A stretch of 64,000 bases of DNA from Tilletia caries (lineage: Eukaryota > Basidiomycota > Exobasidiomycetes > Tilletiales > Tilletiaceae): NCBI GenBank assembly GCA_032718865.1, contig JALUTQ010000046.1, forward strand, positions 310,001-374,000, read 5' to 3'. Every line of letters starts with the position of its first letter. Position 1 is the stretch's first letter. The notes beneath the pieces are model-generated. The model was not told the DNA's origin and did not search any database. It was given only the letters and a program-made list of their open reading frames with translations. Position numbers and translations under genes: made by a program. Positions 33,296 through 45,951 of this stretch are shown here, one piece after another.

Positions 33296-33984
33296 CCTTC
33301 GAACGCCGACAGCCGGGAGACTGCAACGGACCATCTTGTCCTGTCTCCGCCTCTCTCCCGTTTCTTCCATCTTCCCTTTGTCTCTCGTACGCTCTCACAC
33401 CACTCTATCTCTCTCTCTGACTCTCACCTTCCCTCACGGACTTTCTCTCTCTCTCTTCTCTCTCTCTCTCTTCCTGCTTATCGCAATTCTTCCCCTTCTT
33501 CCCCCACCCCCGCGGCTGCTCGAACCCGCCTCCGTCCAATGGCTGTGGGAAGGTTCATTCATTCGTCAGCCAGCAGTCAGTCGAGCAAATTCAAGCCTTT
33601 TTGTACTCAAGGGTCTGCTGGTGAAGAATCTTTGTGCATCTTGAGGTTTTGAGCTGGATAAGTGCCTGTGAATGGAAAGAGAAAAGTGGGGAGGAGCTGA
33701 ATGGATGGATGGACGGGGAGTCGAGGATGCTGGCAGCTGGCCAGACGGGTGTTCCCCGAAATGCGCGTCTCGAGAAGGTTTATTTTTTTGGTGTTGTCGA
33801 GAGGTTTCGAGGAAGGACTGACGTGGCCCGTTGTTTCACCCCGTCTACATTCCTCTCCACCACAACGGGTCAAAGCGCCCCGACGTTCTCCGATCTGCCC
33901 CTCGCCCAGCATTCCTGGTTCCCCGTTCCCACCTGCCAGCGCCGTCTCCCTCGATTCTTACCTTACCCCCAGACCGTGAAGATC
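32140..33984 (+). other. Intergenic region with AT-rich island and CT microsatellite
   Basis: No gene seen. 32395-32640 is markedly AT-rich with A and T runs, unlike the GC-rich surroundings. 33228-33294 is an almost pure (CT)n tract in the upstream region of the Dabb-domain gene, with more CT-rich sequence to about 33480. Confidence 0.6.
33228..33294 (+). repeat. (CT)n microsatellite
   Basis: About 33 CT units with one ttct interruption. It lies some 700 bp upstream of the Dabb gene start. Confidence 0.9.
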
Positions 33985-34785
33985 ATGTCCGTCCTGCACT
34001 GTGTTTACTTCAAGTGTGTATACCTCTGCTCTCCCTCCCTCCCTCCCTCTTCTTCAAAGCTGACCAAACCCATCTGCACCTTCTGCTGACTGACGTCCTT
34101 CTGGTTGATCTTGTGCTGCTTCTCATTTGGCGCTGACCATCATCATCTTCATTTACCCCCTTCATCTTTCCTCCCGCACCCCCAAATTCTCTGCCCTTCA
34201 CCTCCCCTCTTCTTCGATCCCTCCCTATGACCTTCCCACCTCCGATCTATCCCCCAGGTACAAGCCGGACGTAAGCCCCGCCCAACGGGCCGAAGCTCTC
34301 CGTGTCTTCGCCCAGCTCGAGCTCGACTGCAAGCTCAGCAGTGGCGAGCGGTACATCGCGGGTTTCCAATGCGGTGCTGAGAACGTGTCGCCGGAGGGGA
34401 GGGGGAAGGGGTTTGATGTGAGTTCTTTACCGCTGCCAGATGACCTATGCTCTTGGGCTTTTCCTCCTCTTTCTCTTTCTCTCTGGTGTGTATGTCGTAC
34501 CTAACTTCATCTTGTGTCTCTCTTCAGCACGGGTTCATCATCACGTACAGCGACCCGGCGCATTTGGACTACTACCTGAACCAGGATCCAGCGCACATCG
34601 AGTTCAAGGTGAGCTATGCAGAGTCCCTATCACCCCTCTCTGACCCTACATATTGCTCCTAGCCTGCTCTAACCCCTTCACCTCTGTACCTCACCTTCCA
34701 GAAATACATCGGACCGCTGCTGGACGACGTCTTCATCTACGACTTTACGCCGGTCAACCATGCGTCGGCACCGTCGGCAGTCTGA
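33985..34785 (+). CDS. Dabb (stress-responsive alpha/beta barrel) domain protein
   Basis: Four exons: 33985-34013, 34258-34417, 34528-34608 and 34702-34785; 117 residues. The single domain opens MSVLHCVYFKYKPDVS and contains YIAGFQCGAENVSPEG, HGFIITY and a C-terminal HIEFKKYIGPLLDDVFIYDF, matching the small dimeric ferredoxin-like Dabb family. The biochemical role of most fungal members is unknown. The first intron is 244 nt with a GTGTGT donor, and the frame supports it. Small exons and a CT-rich promoter are the only other features of note. Confidence 0.82.
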
Positions 34786-36098
34786 AACCCAGTTCCCCAC
34801 CCCGTATCGAAAGAAAATCGCGGCGCAACCGGGGGACCTGGGGCTGGAAGGAACGATGGGAGGAGAAGACGAACCGCAATCAAGTCACCAAGGTCGTAGC
34901 TGCACCACCACCACCACCAACACCCCCGCCCCCGACCCAGTTCGCAGCTGCCAGCCGCGCTTCTCGTCTCACCGAGCCTTCGACCCACAATCGACCATCA
35001 ACCTTCATTCAAACTCTGTCGGATGGTCAGATCACGCTTCCGAGCCACCCCAAGAAACCTTCAAACACCCACAAACTCGCCCACGCAATCGACGATTCCT
35101 CATCTTATTTCTCCCAGCCGCTCAGATCATGCTTTCGAACCAGCCAAAACTTCGAGCACAAAGATGGGGGAAGAGGGAAAGGGTGTTTGCCATTTGCCTT
35201 TACAGAAGCGGACGCTGGGGGGACAGAAGGGGTGGGGAACGTTAAAGAAAAGGGGGACAAGGGGGATGTAGAGTCCGATAGAAGGAGAACGAACCAGGAA
35301 CCAAGAAGAAGAAGGAAGAGGGGACGTGTAAAAAAGGGCCGAAGACATCGCATGTTGGGGGCTGTCGTGAATGGAAAAAAAAGTAAGGACATGCACGATG
35401 GATATGGGCGTGTGAGGGAGCGCGTGCCGAACGGAGAGCTGATGTGTTCCCCCTCCATAACAGATTCGTTACGAACTTCTCCCCGGGTCCCATAAGCCAC
35501 CCCCTTCGCCTCTCCTAATCCCATCCATTCCCCGTGTCCAGTTCCCGTCCGCATCCTCCGTCCTTTCAAGATATAGATCGAGAACAAAGGTCATTTTCGA
35601 CAGAACGAGAGGAAGAGAGAGGGAGAGGGTGTGGAAACAAAAAAAAAAGAAGAGAAACAAGAGGAGGTATACTTGGAAAAGAGCGGGGCGCGGGAAGCCG
35701 GGGGATGGAGTGGACAGGAGAGCAGAGCAGAGTGAGGTGATAGAGGGGGAGGGACGAAAGGGAGGTGGCATGAATGCTCTTGCTCTTGGGTGGGGGGTGC
35801 GTTGAAGATGTCGAATGGGCGTTTCGGGGACCTTGAGGGGGGCGACAGAGGCGTTCAAAGGGGGGAGGTCATCATTCGTCAATGCGAGAAAGGGAGGAGT
35901 CGAAAAAGGGGGCGTATTAAGTCGTCAAAGGGGAGAAGGAAAAAAAAGGGGGGAGGCCAGGGATCGAGCTTGTCCGCCTCGAGGGGGCGGCCCGGACGGG
36001 GAGGTCGATCGGTCGTTGCGTGCGTGCTCAGCGTCGTGGGTGGTGTCGAAGGTAATCAAAAGGAGGTCGAATCAGGACTTGAAAAGGGGGGGAGTTTT
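34786..36098 (+). other. Intergenic region between convergent Dabb and VAC8 genes
   Basis: 1.3 kb serving as 3' regions. Purine-rich stretches (aaaaaaaaagaagagaaac at 35640, several G runs near 35840-36090). Open frames here lack protein-like character. Confidence 0.5.
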
Positions 36099-37995
36099 TC
36101 ACCGTTGCTCCGCCGCGTCCGAGCCGTCCGCCTGTGCCTTCGGATCCCCTTCCTCCTGCAAGATCTCCAAAATCTTCAACGCAAGCGCAGTAATCTCCGA
36201 CTGGTCATTACTCTGTCCGTCCTCGCTGCCGGCACCCTGTCCATTCGTCCCCTCCGCACCAGCTGCTCCTGCCCCTGCTGCCGATGGTTCTGCGTCCGGT
36301 GCGGACGCGAGCAGTTGGATCAACGGCTGGATCTCGCTGCTGTTCCTGATGTTCTCCTCGAGCTGCGGGTCGCCACTCTCGAGGAGTTGGACCATCGTCC
36401 ACTCGGCGATGTGCTGGAAGGTGGTATCTTCGGACTCGAGGAAACGGACGAGGTAGCCGTGCAGTCCTCCATCGGGTGCGTCCCAGACGTCGTTGAAGGG
36501 TGCGTAGTCGTCTGATTTGGCACTGAGGTTCCCGAGTGCGGCTGCGGAGTTGCCTTGGACTTCGACCGAGGGCGAGTTCGTGAGCGGGATGAGGACCTTG
36601 CAGATGCCCATCTCGAGCAGGTTCGCCTTGTGGTCCTCGCTCAAGGCCAACACGGCGACGCAGGCCGTCATCTCGCTCTGGACGGAGATGGGGACGTGGA
36701 GGATGAGTTCGACGATGCGTTCGACGGCGCCTGCCTCTACGATGGCCGTCTTGTTGCGTTCCGAGCTCGCGGCGAGGTTGCGGAGGGTGGAGATGGCGTG
36801 GCATTGGATCTCCTCGTTGTCCTCGTGGCTGAGGAGGTCGATGAGCGGGTGGAGGAAGCCTGCGTCGATGATGGGGGATTCGTTGAGCGGGTGGATGGAG
36901 ACGTTGCGTACGCAGGCCGCTGCGGACAGGATCAAGGGCAGGAAGGAGGAGCGGATGAGACGGAGGAGGGAGGGCAGACCGTTGGAGCGCACGATCTCGA
37001 TCTGGTACTTCTCGTCCGAGGCGAGGTTACGGAGCGCGAGGGCGGCCTGACATTGTACCTTGAGCGAGGTGGACTCCATGAGGCTGATGAGGGACTGTAC
37101 GAGTTTGGGCTCTGTCTGTGCTAGTTTTTTCCTGTTGAAGCCGTCGACGGCGATGTTGGAGAGTGCGGTGGTGCAGTAGTATTGGACGTCTGTGTCTGAG
37201 CTGCTGAGGAGGGAGACGAGGACGGGGATTGCGCCTGCGTTTACGAGCTGCTGCCTGTTCTCGTCGGAGTGGGTCATGTTGAGGAGGGCGCCGGTTGCGT
37301 TGCGCTGTACGCGCATGTCCTTTGACTTTGCGAGACGGGTGAGTGGTACGAGTGCGCCTGACTTTGCGATCTTGGTCTTGTTGTCGTCTGGGGGAAGAGG
37401 GATGAGCGAAAGATCGAGGGATGGATGCAGTTTGGGACAGAGGACTGACCGTGTGTAGCGAGATTGGTGATGCATCCGACTGCGTTGCACTGTACCTCTA
37501 CGTTTGGACTGAGCATCTGCCGGATGAGGGGTTCGAGGCCGCTCATCTTTACGATCTGCACCTTGTTCTCCGAGTTGACGGCGAGGTTTCCGAGGGCGGC
37601 ACTTGCGGCGCGCTGGACCTCTACGTCGTGTGACTGGAGGAGGAACATGATGGGCTCGAGGGTGTCCCTGCCGACCTCTCTGACCTCCTTCTCTGTGATT
37701 TCTGCGAATGCGAGTGCTGCGCTGCGCTGGAGATCGACGTTGTCGGAGAAGGAGAGGATGCTGAGTGCCTTGAGGGGGTCGCCGGTGAAGAAGTCGACCT
37801 CTGCGCGGTTCTCGAGATACTGGAGCAGATCGGCGACGGCATCGCGCTCGTTGTCCAGCAGCAGGGCCTCGTTCTGCGTCGAGCGTGTGGCCCCGCCTGT
37901 GTATGGAAAGAGAGAGTCAGCACGGAGCCCGCTCGCTCGCTATGGGCAGTGACCAGATGTAAATACTCACAGCAGCTGCTGCAGATGTTTCCCAT
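36099..37995 (-). CDS. VAC8: Vac8-type armadillo-repeat protein
   Basis: Vacuolar-membrane scaffold for vacuole inheritance, nucleus-vacuole contacts and autophagy. Three exons on the minus strand: 37995-37971, 37896-37450 and 37387-36099; 586 residues. The first exon, only 25 nt, encodes MGNICSSC: Gly2 is a myristoylation site and Cys5/8/9 are palmitoylation candidates, as in yeast Vac8. Armadillo repeats fill residues about 40-500 ([108 protein letters not shown]). The C-terminus is an Ala/Gly/Glu-rich tail. It is divergent from the PIP5-kinase with 347 bp between start codons. Intron joints are fixed by frame ([15 protein letters not shown]). Confidence 0.93.
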
Positions 37996-38004
37996 GGCTG
38001 CCTT

Positions 38005-38075
38005 GTTGCTGTTGCTGTTGCTGTTGCTGCTGTGGCCGTCACTCACTCACTCACTCACTCACTCACTCCCAAGCC
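38005..38075 (+). repeat. Simple repeats in the shared VAC8/PIP5K promoter
   Basis: A gttgct repeat (about 38005-38032) followed by seven to eight cact units (about 38041-38070), between two divergent genes. Confidence 0.8.
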
Positions 38076-38342
38076 TCCTCTCACTCACTCACTACTCACT
38101 CATCTCCGAGTCGTCCCGCACGCGCCGCCCCAAGTCACACTCACTCAGCAAGCCAAGATTGTCACGTGCAGCTGGAAAGTGCACCGTTTTTGGATCCAGC
38201 CCGTTTTCTTGGGAGGGGCACATCCTTTGTAAGCGCATTACAACTCCATTACAACAGCTGCACAACGTCCACACTCGACAGCCAAAGGCGCCAGCATCTT
38301 GACACCGACACCGACAACGACAGCAGCGAGACAGACAAGACC

Positions 38343-38577
38343 ATGCTCACGGCCAATCACCACCAGCAGGCACACGCACGCAGAGTCTCAGACGGCACAG
38401 ACTCAGTCTCAGCTCCCATACAGTCCTCGATCCGCAACGCACTCACTGCCAACCAGCAGACGATCCGCGTCTCCGATGACTCCGGAAACACATACCAGCT
38501 CGTGCTCTCCCAGGACCAGGCGTACCCGAACCATCTCCCGCCCCTCCCAGCAGCACCCCTGCCAGTAGTCTCACCCC

Positions 38578-38621
<44 letters not shown>

Positions 38622-39195
38622 CACCAGCCCACCCCCTTCTCCAAGCTCTTCTCCCGCTCACACCACAGCACACAGCCAGAGGTCGGCGCACCCCCGCCCA
38701 GCCCACCCCTGGAGTCAGACCTGCCTCCCACACAGCCACCGCCCACGAAACCCATCACCTCCCTCCCGCCCCTCCTCACCGTCACCGTGCCCTCGCCTCC
38801 CATCAACCCCGTCAGCACCACTCCCGCTCTCCAGCGCAGGACCACCCCGTCCTCGAGCTCCATCAACAAACAGCAGCAACAACAACCACCACCACCACCA
38901 CCACCACCAGCGAATGCACCCCCGATCACCACAGTACGCAGAAACTCAGCGTCCTCCTTGCATCACCACCACACAGCCCAGCCTTCCTCCTCATCCTCCA
39001 CCCACTCATGGAACCCCATCGCAACCAACACCCTCGTACACGAACCACAGAGCATCGTCGGAACCCCCTCCGAGGCCGCCCCCATCTCCCCCCTCCGCAC
39101 CGGCGACGCAGCCTTCGACCACGAGATCGGCAAACAGGCCGAACAGATCAGGAGGGCCAAAAGGCAGAAGGAGAAGGACGCCCAGGCCGCTGCTC

Positions 39196-39238
<43 letters not shown>

Positions 39239-41279
39239 GGGTGTGACTACGCCCGCAGCCACAAACAACCCGACCACCTTGCTCACCAGGGCACGCACCT
39301 TCCGCCGTGATCCCGATGAGGTTCGTGCTGAACGCGAACAGGCCGGCAAGGGAGACGAGCTCCCTGTCCTTGTCGGAAATCTCATCGGCGAAGACCATGT
39401 CAACTATGTTCTCATGTACAACATGCTCACAGGCATCCGAATTGGCGTGCGTATCTTCCCATTACCTTTGTCATGCTTTTCCTGCAGATGTACTAACGCT
39501 GAAGCACACCCCAACAGGTCTCTCGATGTGAAGCCAAGATCAGGAGACCCCTAACCGACGCCGATTACCGGGCCAAGCACAAATTCACCTTTGACATGTG
39601 AGTCTCATCTCCGATTCCAGCCTCATTTTATTCAGCTAAACTGACCTTAAAAAATCTCTCATCACAGCATCGGAAACGAGCTCACTCCCTCGGCCAAGTA
39701 CGACTTCAAATTCAAGGACTACGCTCCCTGGGTCTTCCGCGAACTCAGAGAGTACTTCCATCTCGACCCAGCCGACTACCTGCTCTCTCTCACTGCCAAA
39801 TACATCCTCTCCGAACTCGGCTCCCCCGGCAAGTCCGGTTCCTTCTTCTACTTCTCCCGCGATTACCGCTTCATCATCAAGACGATCCGGCATGCCGAGC
39901 ACAAGTTCCTCAGGACCATCCTGAAGGACTACCACGAGCACGTCAAGGCCAATCCTCATACCCTTCTTAGTCGCTTCTACGGTCTTCATCGCGTCAAGCT
40001 GCCCCATGGTCGCAAGATTCACTTCGTCATCATGAACAACCTCTTCCCGCCCCACCGGGACATTCACGAAACCTACGACCTCAAAGGATCCGCCATCGGA
40101 CGCGAATACCCAGAAGAAAAAGCCAAAGTGAAGAAGGGCGCTGTCCTGAAAGACCTCAACTGGATCCACCGCGACCGCGAGATCCAGCTCGGCCCCGAGA
40201 AATTCGCCCTCTTCCAGGCCCAGCTCAAGAGCGACGTCGCCCTCCTGGCCCGGCTCAACATCATGGACTACAGTCTGCTCATTGGGCTGCATGACATGCG
40301 ACGGGGCAATACGGAGAATTTGAGACAGGATGCGCTGCATGTGTTCCAGCCGGAGACGGACGTGCAGGCGAATGTCGGCGCGGGCGTTCCGGCGTCGGGC
40401 AGTGGGAGCGGCGCGAATGCGGCGGCGGCGGCTGTTGCTGTTGGTGCTGGTGCTGGTACTGGTGCTGGTGCTCCTCCGAAGCCGCAGCGGACGCCGTCGT
40501 CGAGGGGCCCGCAGCGTCGGCAGTCCCAGCAGTCCCAGACGGAGACGCATCACCAGCTTCCGTCCTCGCAGTCCCAGTCGCACGCGGCTGAGGCGGCGAG
40601 CGAACGGCCGCACTCCCGGGCCAATACGCTCGATGGGGGGTCCATCCACGGCGGCGGGCTGGGGAACAACCATGGGGCGTCCCGGTCGTCGTTGGGGCAT
40701 CATGGCAATGCGAGCTTTACGGGGCTTGCGAATGGCTCGGCGTCTGGAGGCGCTCGCGAGGGGTCGTCGTCGTCCGCCGCCGGCCCTGCTGCTGCTACGC
40801 CGTTCTCGGGTCTGAAGCGGTCCTTCACCATTGCCGGAGCGAGTGGTGGTGGGGTCGCCGGAGCGGGAGGGGCAGCAGGTGCGAACGGACCGAAAGCTCG
40901 ACAGACGGAGAAGGACGCCTTCGCACTCCGCGAAGCCGTCCGTCGATCCGACCCCAAAGCGCTCTCCTCCGTCACGACCACGCTGCCGGACCACGACGCC
41001 TCGGAACGTCGACACTTCCTCTTCTACCAAGACGAAGGCGGGTTCCGCTCTACGGACGCGAACAACGTGCCCGGGCAGACGATCTACTACCTCGGCGTTA
41101 TTGATCTGTTCACGCCGTATACGGGGGTGAAGCGCGGGGAGCATTTTTGGAAGGGCTTGACGCAGGATCGGAGGATGATTAGCTCTGTGCCGCCCGGGGA
41201 GTATGCCAGGCGGTTTATTAACTTTTTGGTTAGTGTTTGTTCGAGTGGGGATAAGGGGTTGCGGCCGAAGATGGAGTGA
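38343..41279 (+). CDS. MSS4: Phosphatidylinositol-4-phosphate 5-kinase
   Basis: Makes PI(4,5)P2 at the plasma membrane for actin, endocytosis and signalling. Three exons: 38343-39446, 39518-39597 and 39668-41279; 931 residues. The first intron has a perfect TACTAAC branch site at 39491. The N-terminal 340 residues are low complexity, with a Gly-Thr repeat from ggcaca units (38580-38621) and a Gln tract (39195-39238). The kinase part shows FTFDIIGNELTPSAKYDFKF, YDLKGSAIGRE, LNIMDYSLLIGLHD and the metal-binding IYYLGVIDLFTPYT. An Ala/Gly/Ser/Gln-rich insert of about 180 residues (about 630-810) splits the lobe, common in fungal members. The activation segment is KRGEHFWKGLTQD. The last residues after NFLVS may be intron read-through, so the exact C-terminus is less sure. 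Confidence 0.9.
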
Positions 41280-42719
41280 GTGTTGGGTGTGTGGTGTGGG
41301 TGGTGGGATCGGACCCCCCCCCCAGGCACGACACTTTATCACCCGGACGGACCTTTTCTTTTCTTTTCTCTCTCCTTCCTCGACCTTCAATCGGTATCTC
41401 CTTTTTCTCCCTCTCGCTTCCTCTCTCTACACGGCCGCATTCCGACATCATAGAGCGTGAATCCTCACGTTGGCAAGGCAAGGCAAGGCGGGTCGAATCC
41501 CGACAACGAACCCTCTCTCCTCCTCCTTTTTGAACGACTGGGATCAACACATGGCAGACGGTCTGCCCGACTCGACTGGATTCAAATCGATTTCAGGCGA
41601 ATAGGATGCTCTCCGACTTGTAATTAGCACATACACCTTGGACGAGGATTCCGGACAGGCAAACGGAACCGACTTTTCTCTCTCTCTCTCCATTTGCTGC
41701 CACTCGGAACAGGCACGCACACACACACACACTCCTTTTTGGCCTCAAGATTTCCTCGCATCGCATTTCCTTCGCTCCTCGCTTCGTGGAGGCCTTTCCT
41801 CAAGAGGGGCCTTAACTTTGCGCCATCCCGCGAAACGGCCGAACCGACCCGGCTTTCACACCAATAGGTCGCCTTACACACTCGTTTGAACAATCTCGTC
41901 CCCTCGAAGGACGGATTCCTCCCCTGCTGGCTGGCTGGACCCAGGGCAGGGCCACTTCTCGTACCTTCTCTTTTCACGTTCCCGCCTGCACCCTCTTCAA
42001 AAACCCGTCGATTCCCCCCAACCGGACCCCCCAACGTCGCGCCCCTTTTTCTAACGATCTGCCCTAGCCGCCCGCCACGTCCCCGGGGAGGCCCAAGTCC
42101 GCCAATAAACACGCTTGCTCCATCTCTTTACCAGTCGGCCCATCGGTCCATAAACTCCCGTCCGTCGTTCGCCCAAGATATCCAACCCAACCCAGCCCAG
42201 CCCTGCCATTTCCCGTCCTTCTCATCCTGCCACCGCCACACGAAGCCTCCATCCCGGTCCTCTGCACTATTTTTTTTTTTTTTCCCCTACCACCACACTT
42301 CTTTTTTTCTGATTCCTATCATCTACATCATTTTCTCAGTTTCGCGGAGGAGGGGGTGAGGAAAGGGGGGGGAAAGGTAATCGTCAAGATATCTGCCCCC
42401 CCCCTTCTCACTTTCCCGCGCTTCCGTATTGTACACACTCACACATCATTCAGTCTTGTAACTCTTCTTCCGACTCTTCACATCTCTCTTTTCTCTGGTT
42501 CTGCCCTTTGCGCTTTCTCAATCCCATCAATGAACATCTCCATTCTCTATCTGGCCTGCCTTGGCTGCTTTGGGAGGTGGGAGGGTGTTAGGGTTACGCT
42601 TGGGCCTCCACCGCTCCACCCATGCAAGTTGGGCCCGATGTCCTGAGCCGACGATGAGGAGGACATCTTCGATGAGGCCGCGGGCGACGATGATAACGAC
42701 GAGCAAGACAAGTGCAAGG
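41280..42719 (+). other. Intergenic region between the PIP5-kinase and BET2
   Basis: 1.4 kb with no gene seen. It contains C9 (about 41316), a long T run (about 42271-42285), G and C runs near 42364-42411 and a short cacacacac tract near 41716. Confidence 0.55.
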
Positions 42720-44057
42720 ATGAGCAGCCATACCTCCACCGCCGCCACAGCCAACGCCGCCGAGCCGACACAACCAACAACGAAGCTCCTGCGCTCCCTC
42801 CACCTGTCCTACATCAAGACCCTCTCCACCGCCCAATCCTCCCTCTCACTCACCTACCACCTCACCACCCATCTCCGCCTCAACGCGGTCTACTGGGGGC
42901 TGTGCGCGACGCACTTGCTGCGCGCGCCGGGGACGTTGGGCCGGGAGGAGCTTGTTGGGTTTGTTTGGGAGTGTTATGTGCCAGGAGGAGGGTTTGCGCC
43001 GTTTCCGAGGCATGATGCGCATATACTGCCTACGCTGTCTGCGTTGCAGGTTCTGGCTATGTGCGACGCTCTCGCCACGCTCGACCAAGCTGCCCCCTCT
43101 TCTTCGTCAGGAAAGCAGCAAAGCCGACGACAGGCCATCATCGCCTTCATCCTCTCCCTGCGCCAAGCCTCCGACGGCTCCTTCGTCGGGGACGCCAGCC
43201 AGCTCGAGAACGATACGCGGTTCCTGTACTGCGCTGCGCAGGCGCTCAGTTTACTCGGTGCGATTGATCGCTTGGATCGGGAGATGACGGTGCGATATTT
43301 GGAGCGGTGTCGGAACTTTGATGGGGGGTTTGGGACCAGGCCCGGCGCGGAGAGTCATGCTGGACAAGGTGAGTAGGGTTTACGATTTCTGGGGGGCCAA
43401 CCTCTTCCTTACCCTCCTTTCCCCCTGTGAAAGGGCGGGAAGGGGGGGGGGGGTTCAAATGTACACAAGCTGACGGATTTTGGTAATCGAACCATCGACC
43501 CAGTCTTCGTATGCGTAGCAACCCTCACCCTCCTCGACGCCCTCCCCCCACCCACAAGCCAAGCGCACCAGTCCCTCTCCTCCTGGCTCTCCGAACGGCA
43601 AATCCTGCCCTCAGGCGGCCTAAACGGCCGCCCGCAGAAACTCGAGGACGTCTGCTACTCGTGGTGGGTGCTGTCCAGTCTCAGCATGCTCGGTCGGTTG
43701 CACTGGATCGATGCGGGGATGTTGAGGGGGTTCATTTTGAGCTGTCAGGATGAGGAGGTGGGGGGGATGGCGGATCGGGAGGGGAATGTGAGCGATGTGT
43801 TCCATACGCTTTTTGGCGTTGCTGGTCAGTTCTTCCTTATCTCCCTCTCTTTCGCGAGAGAATGGCTGGTTGAACCCTCCTTTTCTCCCACAGGACTGTC
43901 CCTGCTTGGGGACGCCTCCATCGCCGAAGTCGACCCCGTCTACTGCCTACCAGCAGAACTGACTCGCAAGTTGGGCATCAACAAGCCTTTCCAAGTGCTG
44001 CCGCGGACAGAGTTCCCAACAGACGACGACGTCCCTTCGCAATCAGAAAAGACATGA
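42720..44057 (+). CDS. BET2: Rab geranylgeranyltransferase beta subunit
   Basis: Catalytic beta subunit of the enzyme that attaches geranylgeranyl groups to Rab GTPases. Exons 42720-43368, 43504-43824 and 43894-44057; 377 residues. Prenyltransferase beta repeats are visible: [56 protein letters not shown], and [12 protein letters not shown]. The zinc ligands fit Asp/Cys in [10 protein letters not shown] and His in [17 protein letters not shown]. The latter motif is the Rab-type signature distinguishing it from farnesyl and type-I enzymes. I chose the start at 42720 (MSSHTS); an in-frame ATG at 42651 would add 23 unusual residues. It is convergent with CWC2, 136 bp apart. Confidence 0.9.
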
Positions 44058-44193
44058 GCTGGGCCCCATCGGGGGTATTTGACATTGGGCCGCCTTGATG
44101 CAGGCCAGTGAAATCAATGGGATTGCGAAGTTGCGACCGGGACATGCTCTGAGAATGAGAGAAAGGAAAAGGACCGAAGCGGCGTGGGCATTT

Positions 44194-45857
44194 TCAATCG
44201 CTATCACTCCCGTACCCTGCCAGCGAGCCCAGTCCGTTGGTGGCGGCAGGTTTGGCAGCGCCGGCTGCTTTCTGGGGAGCCTTGCCTTGCCGAAGCGAGG
44301 CGAGATACTGTAACCCTCCCAAAGCATCTGCATTCAACAGCCCACCTCCGCCTCCTGCTCCCGCTCCTCCCACCGCCGCCGCCGCTGATGGCGCCGCAAA
44401 TCTGTGAGCAGGTACAGCCGCGGCTTTCCTAGCCTGTTCAGCAGCAGCCGCTTGCGCAGCCAACCGTGCGGCCTCCATCCTTTCCCTCTCGATCTCCTGC
44501 CACCCACGCTCGTTCTCCTCGTCCATCTTCCGCATCTCCTCCTCCTCCTGTAGTAATCTTCTCCGCTTGGCCGCATGTAGCTCGTTATTGTTGTTCCCAT
44601 CGTCGTCGTACATGTCGGCCTGCGCCTCGAGGAGGGCGAGCGCATGGCCCGCTTCGCGCTGTTCGTCGGTGAGGGTGTCTGCGATGGCGCGTTGGCCGTC
44701 GGAGACCATGCGTTTGCGGTCTCGACGTTGTGCGGCTGGGTTGGGGTCGTCGGTGGACCATCGGACGTTGAGGACTTCGTTGTGGTCGAGAGATTGGTTG
44801 GACATGGCCTCCTTGGCGAACTGGGCGGCTGATTCGGAGACGTAGGTCACGAAGCCACAGGACCGTCCATGTAGTACTCGCACTGTAGAACAATGAAATT
44901 AGCAGAAGACCTAAAATCAGCTGGGAGAGGGGTTATGAGCTTACCTCGTTCAAGCTCGCCCCACTCCTCGAAGTGCCGTCTGAGGACCTTCTCGGATGCA
45001 CTCTCCCCCGTATGCTGCCGCGTCTTCCCCTGACTGCGCATCGCATCACCCACACTCCTTCCACCCTTGACGGTCCGGCCACCATCTCTCCACTGCGCTC
45101 CCATCCCGCCGACATTAGCACCCCCACCGCGGCCGGAGGTATTGGCTTCTTCGACGAGGCGGCCGATGTAGAGGGTCCGGTTGACGCGCTGGAGGGAGCC
45201 GACGCCGCCCATGTCGTCCCGGTAGTCGCCGTGCTTCTCTCGACCGAAGATGTCGCGGCCTTGCTCTGGGTTGTAGTTCGTTGCTGGCAGTCGATGGAGG
45301 AAGGTACAATCCGAGCTGTGGGGGGGGGGGATCAGAAAATGTGAGTTACATGTTTGGGATGCGTGAGCGTGTTGGAGAGAGAGAACTCACCCAAGGGGAC
45401 AATGCCCGCGCGCAAAGAAGAGACAGTACACGTTCCCCTTCCCCGCATCCGCGCGCGTATAACCCGCATCCCTTGCAATATCACACCTCGTCTCCGCCTT
45501 CGTCTTGTTGTTGTAGCCATCCTCCCGATCACCCCCGGACCACTTGTTGTACCAGATGTTGTAGGTCGTGCCGGACTGGGCGCCCTTGTCGGCTGCCACG
45601 CGGATCGCTTCCAGCTTGGCTTGGGTGATTTGCTGGCGGGCAGGACGGGAGCGCGGGGGGTGGGCTGCTGCTGCTGTGGACGGGACGAGGGCGGCGCTGG
45701 ATGAGGATGCGCCTGTCTCTGTCTCTGCCTCGGCCTCCATTTCCGTCTCTTCGGGCGCCGGAGCGGGATCGGGACCGGGAGAGGCCGAGGCTGAGCGCGG
45801 CTCGGATGGCGGCGGCGAGGGCGCGGCTGTGACTCCAGGCGGCGGCGAGGACGACAT
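44194..45857 (-). CDS. CWC2: Pre-mRNA splicing factor Cwc2
   Basis: RNA-binding component of the Prp19-related complex that contacts U6 and the pre-mRNA in the active spliceosome. Exons 45857-45391, 45315-44945 and 44882-44194; 508 residues. An acidic, Pro/Ser-rich N-terminus is followed by the Torus region (QITQAKLEAIRVAADKGAQS, YNIWYNKWSGGDRED), a CCCH finger (C-x7-C-x5-C-x3-H: CLFFARGHCPLGSDCTFLH) and an RRM (VNRTLYIGRL ... SCGFVTYVSE). The RRM contains a Gly-rich insert. A long coiled, Ala/Gln/Arg-rich C-terminal extension ends in SLAGYGSDSD. The 5' flank is a Copia LTR in the same orientation ending 95 bp from the ATG. Confidence 0.92.
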
Positions 45858-45951
45858 CTTCTTTCTGCGCAGATCGTATCGAGGCCTTGAATGACTTTAC
45901 GAAGGTCGAGCGCGATGCTGGGACTTGGGAGCATGAGTTTCGTGTGTGAGG

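Noticed and set aside
34653..35495. 280-codon open frame after the Dabb gene
   Set aside because: Begins inside a Dabb intron and continues through its 3' region; no protein-like pattern.
39636..41390. 584-codon open frame antisense to the PIP5-kinase
   Set aside because: Shadow of a GC-rich kinase gene; Arg-rich with no domain, while the sense strand gives full kinase motifs.
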